Assembly (NCBI GenBank): GCA_002360295.1
Contig: DEQI01000015.1
Span: 5,768-36,131, forward strand
Reading direction: 5' to 3'
Source: Planococcaceae bacterium UBA3370
Lineage (GTDB): Bacteria > Bacillota > Bacilli > Bacillales_A > Planococcaceae
DNA: 30,364 bases
Part shown: positions 19,240 to 28,262 of the stretch, piece by piece
How the letters are laid out: every line of letters begins with the position of its first letter
How positions within the stretch are numbered: the first letter of the stretch is position 1
Notes under the pieces: generated by a model
Told to the model about the DNA's origin: nothing
Seen by the model: only the letters and a program-made list of their open reading frames with translations
Database searches by the model: none
Made by a program: the position numbers and the translations under genes

Positions 19240-19594
19240 ACCTTCACCTCCTATTAATAATTATACAATTTAAATTCATTCATTGCGACGCACAGCGCTC
19301 TATTTTGTTCCCGGTAATCAACAGATGTTTTTCTATTTCTATCATAAAATACTCTTCCCAAAATAGTTTTTGCTCAATGCACCACAAATACTTATGATAA
19401 ATTGCCGTCAAAAATTCATGATTATCGTACATTGATGGACTATTCTTCATACTATAAAATATCATATAATTATCATTTTTTTCAAATCGGACTACACTAC
19501 AAAAAGTGCAGCCTAGACTTCTGTTATCGCTGATAAAAGCCTAGGCCATTACAAGAATGAATAATACTAAAAAGTATCGTTAAATCAGACATTT
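19240..19594 (-). other. Intergenic region where disA would be expected
   Basis: A 355-nt gap between radA and yacL. It holds the radA terminator (19500-19546) and a 61-codon minus-strand frame (19465-19280, beginning MIFYSMKNSPSMYDNHEF) with no Shine-Dalgarno and no recognised family. I do not call it a gene, though its composition is not obviously random. A TATAAT just before the yacL Shine-Dalgarno is too close to be a convincing promoter. No part of a diadenylate cyclase is recognisable. Confidence 0.6.
19500..19546 (-). terminator. Terminator-like hairpin after radA
   Basis: On the minus strand GCCTAGGCTTTT pairs with the AGAAGTCTAGGC side (arms within 19546-19511), 12 bp with two G-U pairs and an inner loop. 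The U-tract (TTTTT, 19505-19501) begins 5 nt after the stem, so efficiency is uncertain. Confidence 0.6.
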
Positions 19595-20971
19595 TTAGAG
19601 ATCATTAAAGCAAGCACGCAAGCTATCAGCAATTGTTTCGACACCTACAACTTGAATACCTTCGGGGAACTCCCAACCTCCAACGTTTGATGCAGGGATA
19701 AATGCTCGACGGAATCCTAGTTTCGCGGCTTCTTGCACACGTTGTTCGATTCGTGATACACGACGTACCTCTCCTGTTAAACCAACCTCTCCGATAAAAC
19801 AGTCAGTAGGCCTTACCGCTTGATCTTTAAAGCTCGAAACAATCGAAGTTAGGACAGCCAAATCAATCGCTGGCTCATCTAGCTTCACACCACCTGCAAC
19901 TTTTATGTAGGCATCCTGCGCTTGTAGTAGCATTCCCATCCGCTTTTCTAACACTGCCATCAGTAATTGCACTCGGTTTTGATCCACTCCCGTTGCCATA
20001 CGTTTCGGATAATTAAAGCTTGTCGGTGTTACAAGGGATTGCACTTCAACTAAAATGGGGCGTGTGCCCTCCATAGAAGCAACAATAGTCGAACCAGGTG
20101 CACCTTGCGATCGCTCCTGTAAAAACATTTCAGAAGGATTCAATACTTCCTTTAGACCACCATACAGCATTTCAAAAATGGCGATTTCATTCGTTGAACC
20201 GAACCGATTTTTCTGACTGCGCAAAATTCGATGATTATGATGACGCTCCCCTTCAAAATAGAGCACTGTATCCACCATATGCTCTAAAATACGCGGTCCA
20301 GCAATTTGCCCTTCTTTTGTAACATGCCCTACAAGGAAAATAGCAATATTTTTAGTTTTTGCGATTCGCATTAATTCAGCCGTACATTCACGAACTTGCG
20401 AAACACTACCCGGTGCACTTGTTACTTCTGGGTGATGAACGGTTTGAATGGAGTCCACTATAACAAATTTCGGTTGCACTTCTTCAATTGTTTGATGAAG
20501 AAACTCTAAATTCGTTTCTGAATAAATGTAAAGCTCCGGTGATTTAACCCCTAAACGCTCTGCACGCAATTTTGTTTGGCGTACAGACTCCTCACCAGAA
20601 ATGTATAATACTCGGTGACCACGATTGGATAACATAGCCGATACTTGTAATAATAACGTTGATTTTCCGATACCTGGATCACCACCTATTAAGATGAGCG
20701 ATCCTGTCACAATCCCACCGCCAAGTACCCGATTTAACTCCGTCATCTCTGTTTCGATTCTAGATTCCTCCATCGTCTCTACATTAATGAGCGGTGTCGC
20801 TTTTTGAGTAGTAGAAACGGAATGCTGAAACGCTCCACGTGGGCCTTTTGAAACGACCTCTACTTCCTCGACCATTGTATTCCATTCGCCACAGCCCGGG
20901 CATCTGCCCATCCACTTTGCTGACTCATAGCCACATGCATTACATGTAAATTTCGTTTTCTTTTTTGCCAT
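19595..20971 (-). CDS. radA: DNA repair ATPase RadA (Sms)
   Basis: A 458-aa RecA-like branch-migration helicase used in recombination and natural transformation; the length is identical to B. subtilis. A four-Cys zinc finger has C10, C13, C24 and C27. Walker [11 protein letters not shown] is at 96-105, the RadA-specific KNRFG at 254-258, and a Lon-like C-terminal domain ([22 protein letters not shown]) is present. The frame opens 46 codons upstream, but the ATG at 20971 has AGGAGG before it and the promoter at 21005-21013 excludes the extension. A terminator precedes it, so it is not simply part of the clp operon. Confidence 0.96.
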   Translation of the reverse strand: MAKKKTKFTCNACGYESAKWMGRCPGCGEWNTMVEEVEVVSKGPRGAFQHSVSTTQKATPLINVETMEESRIETEMTELNRVLGGGIVTGSLILIGGDPGIGKSTLLLQVSAMLSNRGHRVLYISGEESVRQTKLRAERLGVKSPELYIYSETNLEFLHQTIEEVQPKFVIVDSIQTVHHPEVTSAPGSVSQVRECTAELMRIAKTKNIAIFLVGHVTKEGQIAGPRILEHMVDTVLYFEGERHHNHRILRSQKNRFGSTNEIAIFEMLYGGLKEVLNPSEMFLQERSQGAPGSTIVASMEGTRPILVEVQSLVTPTSFNYPKRMATGVDQNRVQLLMAVLEKRMGMLLQAQDAYIKVAGGVKLDEPAIDLAVLTSIVSSFKDQAVRPTDCFIGEVGLTGEVRRVSRIEQRVQEAAKLGFRRAFIPASNVGGWEFPEGIQVVGVETIADSLRACFNDL

Positions 20972-21004
20972 GAAAGCCTCCTGATTTTTACTAATACTGC
21001 TTTT

Positions 21005-21013
21005 ATTATAACA
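21005..21013 (-). promoter_or_regulatory. Extended -10 promoter of radA
   Basis: TG-T-TATAAT on the minus strand at 21013-21005. No good -35 is seen at 17 nt. It predicts a start near 20998 and a leader of about 27 nt. Confidence 0.55.
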
Positions 21014-21112
21014 AATAGAATAGGTTATCATGTTCTTTGCTAATGATGAAGATGCTATTTCTACGCTACCGTTGTCATTTGTTTGAGCTACACGCTTAAT
21101 TCTCTTCATAAA

Positions 21113-21152
21113 GTAAAGGGCGTCTAGAAAGTTATTTTCTTTCTAGACACCC
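21113..21152 (-). terminator. Terminator of the ctsR-clpC operon
   Basis: On the minus strand GGGTGTCTAGAAAG (21152-21139) pairs with CTTTCTAGACGCCC (21131-21118), a 14-bp stem with one U-G pair and a 7-nt loop, then TTTACTTT. The stem is strong and the U-tract moderate. Confidence 0.8.
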
Positions 21153-21158
21153 CTTCGA

Positions 21159-23600
21159 TTAAGCCTCTACTGCTTTTTCTTTGCCACGAACTACAAACTC
21201 TCCATCAACAAAATCAAAGACAACAACCTCACCTGTTAACACGGTACCTTTTAACAATTCTTCTGATAAACGGTCTTCCACATGTTTTTGTAATGCACGA
21301 CGTATTGGACGAGCACCATACTGCGGATCGTATCCTTCTTTTGCAATTTTCTCTAATGCTGCATCTGTAAGCTCTAGCTCGATATCTTGTTCTTTTAGGC
21401 GTTTTGTTAAAGAGTTCGCCATTAATGTCACGATATTTTTCAAATGATCCTTTTCTAATGAATGGAACACGATCATTTCATCAATACGGTTTAAAAACTC
21501 TGGGCGGAATGCTTTCTTCAGCTCTTCTAGCATTGTCCCTTTCATATCTTTATATTTCGATGCAGAATCACCGAAGTTAAAACCTACATTCTTTTGATAT
21601 TTCAGTGCATCTGCCCCGACATTCGATGTCATAATGACAACTGTATTACGGAAGTCCACCACACGACCTTTTGAATCTGTTAAACGACCGTCATCAAGTA
21701 CTTGTAGTAAAATGTTGAAAACATCTGGATGTGCTTTTTCAATCTCATCTAGTAAAACGACTGAATATGGTTTACGACGCACTTTTTCCGTAAGCTGACC
21801 ACCTTCATCAAACCCTACATAGCCTGGAGGAGCTCCAACAAGTCGAGAAGTAGAATGTTTTTCCATATACTCGGACATATCGATACGTATCATAGCATCC
21901 TCGTCACCGAACATCACTTCAGCAAGGGCACGGGCCAATTCTGTTTTACCGACACCTGTAGGACCTAAGAAGATAAATGAACCAATCGGGCGCTTTGGAT
22001 CTTTTAACCCAGCGCGTGCACGACGAATCGCACGAGAAATGGCTTCTACTGCTTCTCCTTGCCCCACTACACGTTTATGCAATTCTTCTTCCAAATTTAA
22101 CAGCTTTGCAGACTCTTCTTGGGCAATTTTTGATACCGGAATTCCAGTCCACATGGATACTACTTTGGCAATATCCTCTACCGTTACTTTTGACTCTGCT
22201 TTGCCTTGTGCTTCTTTCCATTCTTTTTTCGTTTGTTCTAGCTCTTCTTTTAGCTTTTGCTCAGAATCGCGTAAAGCCGCTGCTTTCTCAAATTCTTGGC
22301 TTGATACAGCTGCATTTTTCTCAGAGCGAACAGCTTCTAAGCGCACTTCTAATTCTTTTAAATTTGGTGGCACTGTGAATGAACGTAAGCGTACTTTAGA
22401 ACCAGCCTCATCAATTAAATCAATGGCCTTATCTGGTAAGAAGCGGTCTGAAATGTAGCGGTCCGATAATTTTGCTGCCGCTTCTACTGCTTCATCCGTA
22501 ATTTTCACACGGTGATGCGCTTCATAACGATCACGTAAGCCGTGGATAATTTGAATTGTTTCTTCAATCGTTGGCTCATCCACTTGAATTGGTTGGAAAC
22601 GACGCTCTAACGCTGCGTCTTTTTCAATATATTTGCGATACTCATCTAATGTTGTCGCACCGATACATTGCAATTCTCCTCGAGCTAAAGATGGCTTTAA
22701 AATATTGGATGCATCAATCGCACCTTCTGCACCACCCGCACCGATTAATGTATGCAATTCATCAATGAATAAAATAATATTGCCAGCTTGGCGAATTTCA
22801 TCCATTACTTTTTTCAAACGGTCCTCAAACTCACCACGGTATTTTGTACCTGCAACGACCGTACCCATATCTAACGTCATTACACGTTTGTCGCGAAGTG
22901 TTTCAGGCACTTCATTATGGACGATTTGCTGTGCTAGACCTTCTGCAATCGCTGTTTTCCCCACACCAGGCTCCCCGATTAATACAGGGTTATTTTTCGT
23001 ACGACGTGATAAAACTTCGACAACGCGTGTAATTTCTTTTGAACGTCCGATTACTGGGTCAAGTGATCCTTCACGAGCGATGGCTGTTAAATCACGTGCT
23101 AAACCGTCTAATGTTGGCGTATTAACAGCTTGACTTGCTTGACTGCCATTTTGGTTTGTGTCGTTATTTCCAAGCAATAACAACACTTGCTGGCGCGCTT
23201 TATTTAAACTTACACCTGTATTGGCTAATACACGTGCAGCTACTCCTTCACCTTCACGAATTAATGCTAATAAAATATGCTCTGTTCCGATATAAGAATG
23301 CCCCAGTTTACGTGATTCATCGACAGATAATTCGATTACTTTTTTAGCTCGTGGTGTGTAATGAACGATTGGACCCACATTTTCTGTCCCTTTGCCAACT
23401 AATTCTTCCACACCTGACTCAATCATTTGTGGGCTAATATCGATGGCTTCTAATGCTTTTGCCGCAATACCCCCACCTTCACGAACGAGACCGAGTAAAA
23501 TATGCTCTGTACCAATCGAATCATGCTTCCATCGAATAGCTTCTTCTTGTGCTAGTTGTAACACCTTTTGTGCACGTTGAGTAAAACGATTAAACATCAT
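21159..23600 (-). CDS. clpC: AAA+ unfoldase ClpC
   Basis: An 813-aa Hsp100 unfoldase that feeds ClpP and works with the adaptors McsB and MecA. Two N-terminal Clp repeats span residues 3-145. The first AAA domain has GEPGVGKT at 209-216, the middle coiled region carries a UVR-like segment ([16 protein letters not shown], about 433-448), and the second AAA domain has GPTGVGKT at 546-553. The ATGATG at 23600 gives [11 protein letters not shown] like B. subtilis, with AAGGGGAG 7 nt upstream. It overlaps the mcsB end by 11 nt. It is the last gene of the CtsR-controlled operon. Confidence 0.97.
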   Translation of the reverse strand: MMFNRFTQRAQKVLQLAQEEAIRWKHDSIGTEHILLGLVREGGGIAAKALEAIDISPQMIESGVEELVGKGTENVGPIVHYTPRAKKVIELSVDESRKLGHSYIGTEHILLALIREGEGVAARVLANTGVSLNKARQQVLLLLGNNDTNQNGSQASQAVNTPTLDGLARDLTAIAREGSLDPVIGRSKEITRVVEVLSRRTKNNPVLIGEPGVGKTAIAEGLAQQIVHNEVPETLRDKRVMTLDMGTVVAGTKYRGEFEDRLKKVMDEIRQAGNIILFIDELHTLIGAGGAEGAIDASNILKPSLARGELQCIGATTLDEYRKYIEKDAALERRFQPIQVDEPTIEETIQIIHGLRDRYEAHHRVKITDEAVEAAAKLSDRYISDRFLPDKAIDLIDEAGSKVRLRSFTVPPNLKELEVRLEAVRSEKNAAVSSQEFEKAAALRDSEQKLKEELEQTKKEWKEAQGKAESKVTVEDIAKVVSMWTGIPVSKIAQEESAKLLNLEEELHKRVVGQGEAVEAISRAIRRARAGLKDPKRPIGSFIFLGPTGVGKTELARALAEVMFGDEDAMIRIDMSEYMEKHSTSRLVGAPPGYVGFDEGGQLTEKVRRKPYSVVLLDEIEKAHPDVFNILLQVLDDGRLTDSKGRVVDFRNTVVIMTSNVGADALKYQKNVGFNFGDSASKYKDMKGTMLEELKKAFRPEFLNRIDEMIVFHSLEKDHLKNIVTLMANSLTKRLKEQDIELELTDAALEKIAKEGYDPQYGARPIRRALQKHVEDRLSEELLKGTVLTGEVVVFDFVDGEFVVRGKEKAVEA

Positions 23601-24687
23601 ACGGTTTCTCCCCTTCATCTTTTATAGATAAATCTGCATTATGCAGCTTTTCTTGAATATACTTTGCACGGAAAATATCTCGTTCCTGTGCATCTAACGA
23701 AGTACCTGCGTACTGTTGGATAAAACCAGGTTGTATATACACAAGGCATTCGTTTAAACCATTTTGCGAAATATGGTCAATTAATCCTAAATCGACTCCT
23801 AAACGGACATTCGATAAGCAAGTAGCTGCCTCTTCACTCGTTAAAATACGAGCATATAAAAGCGTACCAAGCGCTCTGTTTACTTTGTCATCTAACGCTA
23901 GATATGCGTGTTCTAACAGCTTTTTACGAGAGGCACGTTCTTTTTCTATAATTTGCTCAACAACCTTTTGTAATTCCTCTAATATTTCCCGTTCTGATTT
24001 ACCAAGTGTCGTTTGATTTGATATTTGATAAATATTCCCTAAGTTTTCGCTACCTTCACCATAAATTCCTCTAACAACCATACCTAAACGAGTCATCATT
24101 TGAATCAGTACATTCATTTGTTTTGACATGGTCAGCGCAGGTAAATGCATCATAATCGAAGCGCGTAAACCTGTTCCTACATTCGTTGGACAGCTCGTTA
24201 AGTACCCGAATTGTTCGTCATAGGCGTAGCTTAATTTTTCGCCTAAAAAGTCATCCAGTTGGGAAGCTCTATTATATGCTTCACTTAGCTGTAGACCTGG
24301 TGCTAAATATTGAATTCTTAGGTGGTCTTCTTCGTTCACCATAATACTGATCGATTCATCAGCTGATAAAAATACCGCTGCTGTTTGTTCGTTTTTCGCT
24401 AAATAAGGACTAATCAAATGTTTCTCGACAAGAACTTGTCGTTCCAGTGTAGATAAGTCTTTCATTGGAAAATAGGAAAAATTTGTTTGTTCTTGAACGG
24501 AAAGTAACGTACTCATTACCTTTTCTTGAATTTTATTCGCTTCCTCTTCAGAAAAGCTGAGTGGAAAACGCATACCTGTTAAATTTCTCGCTAGTCTAAT
24601 TCGTGTTGTCATCACTATATCGGATGCTTCACCATGCTGCTCTAGCCATCTTGAAGATGAATGATGTAGGAAGTGTTCGATATTCAT
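23590..24687 (-). CDS. mcsB: Protein-arginine kinase McsB
   Basis: A 365-aa enzyme with the phosphagen-kinase fold that phosphorylates arginines, tagging proteins for ClpCP and inactivating CtsR. The catalytic-cysteine segment [12 protein letters not shown] is at 166-177 and the ATP-binding arginines (TTRIRLARN) lie near the N-terminus. The allosteric pArg pocket motif RDxxRA is at 336-341 (RDIFRA). It starts by ATGA overlap with mcsA. Confidence 0.96.
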   Translation of the reverse strand: MNIEHFLHHSSSRWLEQHGEASDIVMTTRIRLARNLTGMRFPLSFSEEEANKIQEKVMSTLLSVQEQTNFSYFPMKDLSTLERQVLVEKHLISPYLAKNEQTAAVFLSADESISIMVNEEDHLRIQYLAPGLQLSEAYNRASQLDDFLGEKLSYAYDEQFGYLTSCPTNVGTGLRASIMMHLPALTMSKQMNVLIQMMTRLGMVVRGIYGEGSENLGNIYQISNQTTLGKSEREILEELQKVVEQIIEKERASRKKLLEHAYLALDDKVNRALGTLLYARILTSEEAATCLSNVRLGVDLGLIDHISQNGLNECLVYIQPGFIQQYAGTSLDAQERDIFRAKYIQEKLHNADLSIKDEGEKPYDV

Positions 24688-25214
24688 CTATCTGTTCCTC
24701 CTGCGTTTATCTTCTGTTGAAGCGCGCGAATGTTATCTCTCATTTTTGCCGCCTCTTCAAATCGCTCTTCAGCAATGACAAGTTGCATTTGTTTTCTTAT
24801 ATTTTCTATTTGTGCTTGAAGTTGCTCGATACTTACTACCGCCGATTTCCCTTTATGGGATGTACCTGCTTGTAAGCGACTTAGTACAGGTGGCAATTGA
24901 TCTCGAAATGTGTTGTAACAATCTGCACAACCAAATTTACCTTGCTTTAAAAATTGCCGGTACGTAAAGCCACATGTGGGACATGCATTTTGTGTGGGCT
25001 TCTTTTCACCTGATTGTGTATTTTTCCACATCGGTACACCAAACCAGTTTGATATGAGTTGATGCAATGCAACAGGCTCCTCTTGTATATCCGTTTGAAA
25101 CGGATGAAATTTTGATGCGCAAACTTCACAATAATGACTCGCTACAGTCTGCCCATTTTGTAATTTTGTTACTGTGACAGTCGCATGTCTTTGTTTACAA
25201 TGTTCACAAATCAT
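24684..25214 (-). CDS. mcsA: McsA, activator of McsB
   Basis: A 176-aa zinc protein that activates McsB and modulates CtsR. The first CxxC pairs are CEHC (3-6) and CEVC; a second set is ACPTCGF and GCADCYNTF, giving two zinc sites. The C-terminal UVR domain (KQMQLVIAEERFEEAAKMRDNIRAL) is intact. I take the ATG at 25214 because GAGGTGA lies 5 nt upstream; the GTG three codons earlier is inside that Shine-Dalgarno. It starts 15 nt after the ctsR stop. Confidence 0.94.
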   Translation of the reverse strand: MICEHCKQRHATVTVTKLQNGQTVASHYCEVCASKFHPFQTDIQEEPVALHQLISNWFGVPMWKNTQSGEKKPTQNACPTCGFTYRQFLKQGKFGCADCYNTFRDQLPPVLSRLQAGTSHKGKSAVVSIEQLQAQIENIRKQMQLVIAEERFEEAAKMRDNIRALQQKINAGGTDR

Positions 25215-25229
25215 GCCAATCACCTCACC

Positions 25230-25700
25230 TTACTTTTTGTCATATTTCAGCGTTAGTAGCATCGATTTTAAGATACATGCACGAACTTGATCACGTAGTG
25301 GCAATGGTAGTGCAAGCGTATTTCGACTAGTAGCAGCTAATAATAGTTTTGCTTCACGTTTTGTAATAACCTCTTCATCGATTAAACGATATACCATATG
25401 CTCCGCAGACTGTTGTGATACGGCATCACCTATCTGCGCCATCATGTCGTCCATTAGCTCTGTTTTGGAATGAGCTGATACACGTAAAATTCGAATATAG
25501 CCACCACCACCACGCTTACTTTCCACTAAATAACCACGTTCAGCTGTAAATCGTGTATTGATTACGTAATTTATTTGAGAAGGGACGCATTGAAATTTAT
25601 CTGCAAGTTCACTACGTTTAATTTCAATATGCCCTTTCCCCCCTAATTCGATAATTTGTTTCAAATACCCTTCAATGATGTCAGATATATTCCTTACTAT
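25230..25700 (-). CDS. ctsR: Transcriptional repressor CtsR (probable non-canonical start)
   Basis: Class III heat-shock repressor. The winged-helix DNA-binding part has KRSELADKFQCVPSQINYVINTR and the glycine-rich wing ESKRGGGGYIRI; a C-terminal domain is the McsB/ClpC contact region. The only ordinary start is TTG at 25664, which would remove the first helix. The frame continues upstream as NISDIIEGYLK, matching B. subtilis NISDIIEQYLK, back to a TGA at 25709-25707 with no ATG, GTG or TTG. GGGGTGA (25713-25707) lies 6 nt before an ATA at 25700, which sits exactly where B. subtilis has ATG. That would give 156 aa (154 in B. subtilis). AUA initiation is inferred; a base error or the TTG start are the alternatives. 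Confidence 0.85.
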   Translation of the reverse strand: MVRNISDIIEGYLKQIIELGGKGHIEIKRSELADKFQCVPSQINYVINTRFTAERGYLVESKRGGGGYIRILRVSAHSKTELMDDMMAQIGDAVSQQSAEHMVYRLIDEEVITKREAKLLLAATSRNTLALPLPLRDQVRACILKSMLLTLKYDKK

Positions 25701-25728
25701 GGTCTTTCACCCCAATCTAACAACTGAC

Positions 25729-25745
25729 TTTGACTATCTTTGACT
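25729..25745 (-). promoter_or_regulatory. CtsR operator
   Basis: AGTCAAA-GAT-AGTCAAA on the minus strand, a perfect tandem heptad fitting the consensus RGTCAAANANRGTCAAA. It lies just downstream of the -10 and overlaps the predicted start site, so bound CtsR would block initiation. This shows autoregulation of ctsR-mcsA-mcsB-clpC. Confidence 0.92.
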
Positions 25746-25747
25746 TA

Positions 25748-25776
25748 ATTATAAAAATGTCAAAAAAGAAATGCAA
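25748..25776 (-). promoter_or_regulatory. SigA promoter of ctsR operon
   Basis: TTGCAT (25776-25771), a 17-nt spacer and a perfect TATAAT (25753-25748) on the minus strand, with the CtsR operator immediately after it. Start near 25741, leader about 40 nt. Confidence 0.7.
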
Positions 25777-25912
25777 TTAAAAACTCTCATCAAAAATGCA
25801 AACGCCCTTTTAGCTCACACAAACTCTAAATGGCTCTTAAAACAAAAACATCTATCCTGCTTTCGACCCTAGATAGAGATTAAGCTCCGGAGCTAAATAC
25901 TACTCGAACTTC

Positions 25913-25950
25913 AAATAAAAAAGCAAAACCTTCTACAGAGAAAGTTTTGC
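25913..25950 (-). terminator. Terminator after the DUF4870 gene
   Basis: On the minus strand GCAAAACTTTCT (25950-25939) pairs with AGAAGGTTTTGC (25934-25923), 12 bp with one U-G and a 4-nt loop, followed by TTTTTTATTTG. It is a strong intrinsic terminator. From here to the ctsR promoter (25777-25912) I see no gene, only a short palindrome AGCTCCGGAGCT. Confidence 0.88.
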
Positions 25951-25970
25951 CGTTATTTTACATTTTTAAA

Positions 25971-26276
25971 CTATACCCAACGTCCAACAATCGGATAATG
26001 CCATGGAGTCCCATTTAGTGCTTTCAAAATACCGATAATTGGGACGATTAATAACATGATAGAGAACACGATTAGGAACGGGATACCGATTAAAATAAAG
26101 GAGAAAATCGTTGATATAACAACTAACACCCACATGACAAATTGGAAAAGTAATGCTTGAATCGATAAACGTTTTACTTCCTCTTCATCGCTAAATAAGA
26201 AAAATAATATTGGTACAAGTACTGGTGCAAAAAATGCACTAGCATGTAAAATAACCTTTGCCCATTTGGAGTCCAC
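25971..26276 (-). CDS. DUF4870-type small membrane protein
   Basis: A 101-aa protein of unknown function. A short polar start (MDSKWAKVILHASAFFAPVL) leads into hydrophobic segments at about 7-28, 40-62 and 64-88. A charged loop DEEEVKRLS lies between the first two, and the C-terminus is PWHYPIVGRWV. The loop followed by a QALLFQ-like helix and the P-Y-P tail resemble the DUF4870 / YtpI-like Tic20 family; assignment is from pattern only. The start is GTG at 26276 with GAGG about 11-15 nt upstream. It forms its own unit, bounded by terminators on both sides, and a long inverted repeat lies just upstream. Confidence 0.75.
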   Translation of the reverse strand: MDSKWAKVILHASAFFAPVLVPILFFLFSDEEEVKRLSIQALLFQFVMWVLVVISTIFSFILIGIPFLIVFSIMLLIVPIIGILKALNGTPWHYPIVGRWV

Positions 26277-26297
26277 TTATAGATCAGCCTCTTTCTG

Positions 26298-26328
26298 ATT
26301 TTTACTTATACTAAGTATACGTAAAAAT
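26298..26328. repeat. 31-bp near-perfect inverted repeat before the DUF4870 gene
   Basis: ATTTTTACTTATACT, a central A, then AGTATACGTAAAAAT; the arms match at 14 of 15 positions. It ends 22 nt upstream of the GTG start. The core TATACTAAGTATA is a perfect 13-bp palindrome. The symmetry suggests an operator for a dimeric regulator; as RNA it could also fold. Confidence 0.7.
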
Positions 26329-26343
26329 AGAGCTAAAAGATTC

Positions 26344-26376
26344 AAAAAAAAACTGTACTACTATTATCTGTACAGT
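26344..26376 (-). terminator. Terminator after the 71-aa membrane protein gene
   Basis: On the minus strand ACTGTAC (26376-26370) pairs with GTACAGT (26358-26352), an 11-nt loop, followed by a run of nine U. Confidence 0.78.
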
Positions 26377-26393
26377 CCATTAACAAATATTCA

Positions 26394-26609
26394 TTATTTA
26401 TATGGTCCAACATCATCTGGATTATCGCCTGCTTGGGGAAATAAAAAATACGAAATAATCGCAGCAAAAACGGTTGCACCGGCAATTATTAAAAACTTAT
26501 GTAATGCTGGTACTTCTTGATAATTATTAAATAACATGTACGTAGCTGATATACCTACAACAATCGAAAGCGGAATAACAAACTTTAAACGACCTTTATA
26601 AAATTTCAT
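26394..26609 (-). CDS. Small two-span membrane protein, unknown function
   Basis: A 71-aa protein, MKFYKGRLKFVIPLSIVVG... Two hydrophobic segments lie at about residues 10-27 and 39-57, with basic residues before the first (KGRLK) and a polar, Asp/Pro-containing tail (PQAGDNPDDVGPYK). I do not recognise a family. The start at 26609 has AAGGAAG 6 nt upstream; six more codons are open upstream but overlap that site. It is a separate unit with its own terminator and a likely extended -10 promoter. Confidence 0.7.
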   Translation of the reverse strand: MKFYKGRLKFVIPLSIVVGISATYMLFNNYQEVPALHKFLIIAGATVFAAIISYFLFPQAGDNPDDVGPYK

Positions 26610-26645
26610 TTCAAACTTCCTTTTCACCTTTTACTTACTCTACCA

Positions 26646-26654
26646 ATTCTAACA
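26646..26654 (-). promoter_or_regulatory. Possible extended -10 promoter
   Basis: TG-T-TAGAAT on the minus strand at 26654-26646, with no clear -35. It would start transcription about 30 nt before the 71-aa protein gene. Confidence 0.4.
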
Positions 26655-26812
26655 TGGTTTACAAATAAAAAGCGACCGCAAGAACCATTTGATCTTTATG
26701 CCATAGTCCAAGTGTAAGCCAAAAGCATGCACTAACCGTATCATTCTTCCATTCAAGCACATATTTTATCGAATTCTTAAAATCTTTTTAGAAAATGCAT
26801 GTAAAATATTTC

Positions 26813-26854
26813 ATAAAAATAGTAAAATAACAGTTAGACATCATCTATTTTTAT
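26813..26854. repeat. Inverted repeat upstream of hemAT
   Basis: ATAAAAATAG (26813-26822) and CTATTTTTAT (26845-26854) are perfect 10-bp arms 22 nt apart, ending 43 nt before the hemAT start. The function is unknown; it could be an operator. I could not place a confident promoter: TATAAT at 26877-26882 lies almost on the Shine-Dalgarno, and no SigD-type TAAA-N15-GCCGATAT was found. Confidence 0.5.
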
Positions 26855-26897
26855 AAAATGAATGTACTAGGTCAGCTATAATAGATTGGAGATAATT

Positions 26898-28208
26898 ATG
26901 GTGAATTGGTTCGGCAAGAAAGAGTCGTTACAAGCTAATTTTTTTGAAACTTCGAAGTATATAAACAACGTTCAGCTGGACGTGTCTAATTATCCAAATA
27001 TGACAAAGCAGCTTCAATTACTCGACTTAACAAAGGAAGATTTGGCTATTCTCAAGCAACTTCAACCGTTAACCGAAAATATTATTCCTGTAATGGTTGA
27101 TCAATTTTATACATCGATTAGTGCCAGCGAAACATTAATGACTATTATCGAAAAAACATCTCATATTGATAAACTGAAAATTACGTTACATAAGCATTTA
27201 AGCGACTTATTTAATAGCCAAATTAATACTGCTTATATCGAAGAGCGAAAAAGAATTGCCCATACACATGTGCGCATTGGTTTACAATCAAAGTGGTATT
27301 TAGCATCGTTCCAATCATTAATGACAACATTTATTTCTTTTATTAATGACTTAAACCTTGCCAAAAAAGAGACGACAACAGCAATTAATGCTTTTTCAAA
27401 AGTAATAAATTTTGAACAACAGCTTGTCATCGAAGCATACGAAAATGAAGAAGCCCGTATTCGTTTAGAAAGCGAAGAAGTAAAAGCGACTTTAGTGAGC
27501 ACCATTCAAAGTACCGCTCAAGAATTAACCGCTATTAGCGAAGAAACATCGGCTTCAATACAAACGATTTCCTTGCAAACAGATGATATTGCTTCCGCCA
27601 CTGATCAAGGTTTGACTTTTGTTGCTGAAACAGAAAACAAATCAACGCTCGGAAAAGAACATTTAGAAACACAAACAAATTTGATGCATACTATTTTAGC
27701 TAGTGTTACGACACTCGAAACATCCATGACTGCATTACGCGTCTCTTCACAAAAAATATCAGATATTGTTGGACTTGTTACAGGTATTGCAGATCAAACG
27801 AACTTACTTGCCCTTAATGCTTCCATAGAGGCCGCCCGTGCCGGAGAGCATGGCAAAGGATTTGCTGTTGTAGCAGATGAAGTCAGAAAATTAGCAGAAG
27901 AAACAAAATCAGCCGTCCAAAATGTATCCTTGTTAATAAAGGAAACTGAAAATAATATTATGCAAATGGCTACCTCTGTTACTAGCGTTGATAATCAAGT
28001 ACAAATGACGGTCGAAACACAGCAAAACCTGGCCGAATCGTTAACTTCTATCGCAGAGGCAGTATCAGGCATTAAAGCACAGTATATAAGTACCGCTGAA
28101 GATATACACTTAATTTCAGATTTAATAACTGAATTAACAGAAGGAGTAACAGTTGTTGCCTCTTCATCTGATTCATTATTAAATGTCGTCATCGAACTAA
28201 ACGACTAA
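26898..28208 (+). CDS. hemAT: Globin-coupled aerotaxis transducer HemAT
   Basis: A 436-aa soluble chemoreceptor that senses oxygen through haem and signals to CheA/CheW. The globin sensor domain spans about 15-190. Proximal His124 (AHTHVRIGL) aligns with His123 of B. subtilis HemAT, and Tyr71 (VDQFYTS) with its distal Tyr70. The signalling domain follows, with the conserved hairpin tip [20 protein letters not shown] and [16 protein letters not shown]. There is no membrane segment. I start at ATG 26898, since GGAG lies 6 nt upstream; a GTG follows directly. It is the only plus-strand gene and converges on the thioesterase gene. Confidence 0.93.
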   Translation: MVNWFGKKESLQANFFETSKYINNVQLDVSNYPNMTKQLQLLDLTKEDLAILKQLQPLTENIIPVMVDQFYTSISASETLMTIIEKTSHIDKLKITLHKHLSDLFNSQINTAYIEERKRIAHTHVRIGLQSKWYLASFQSLMTTFISFINDLNLAKKETTTAINAFSKVINFEQQLVIEAYENEEARIRLESEEVKATLVSTIQSTAQELTAISEETSASIQTISLQTDDIASATDQGLTFVAETENKSTLGKEHLETQTNLMHTILASVTTLETSMTALRVSSQKISDIVGLVTGIADQTNLLALNASIEAARAGEHGKGFAVVADEVRKLAEETKSAVQNVSLLIKETENNIMQMATSVTSVDNQVQMTVETQQNLAESLTSIAEAVSGIKAQYISTAEDIHLISDLITELTEGVTVVASSSDSLLNVVIELND

Positions 28209-28224
28209 TAACATTCGAGAAATA

Positions 28225-28262
28225 TAAAAAAGGCTGTACAGAGGATCTGTACAGCCTTTTTT
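28225..28262. terminator. Bidirectional terminator shared by hemAT and the thioesterase gene
   Basis: AAAAAAGGCTGTACAG, a 5-nt loop, then CTGTACAGCCTTTTTT: a 10-bp GC-containing stem flanked by A-runs and T-runs, so it works on both strands. The thioesterase stop codon (28263-28261) overlaps its edge. Confidence 0.92.

Noticed and set aside
19280..19465. 61-codon minus-strand frame between radA and yacL
   Set aside because: No Shine-Dalgarno and no recognised family; kept only as a note within the intergenic entry because the gap is unusual.
20972..21109. 46-residue N-terminal extension of RadA
   Set aside because: An extended -10 promoter and AGGAGG lie inside it, and the ATG at 20971 gives the family length.
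22039..23133. Several long plus-strand frames opposite clpC
   Set aside because: Shadows of a long conserved gene; Ser/Thr/Cys-rich products with no domain and no ribosome-binding site.
25893..25904. AGCTCCGGAGCT palindrome between the DUF4870 terminator and ctsR
   Set aside because: Short, not near a promoter, and no known regulator site; likely chance.
26877..26882. TATAAT as the hemAT promoter
   Set aside because: Transcription would begin within the Shine-Dalgarno, and no -35 is present; a SigD consensus was also looked for and not found.
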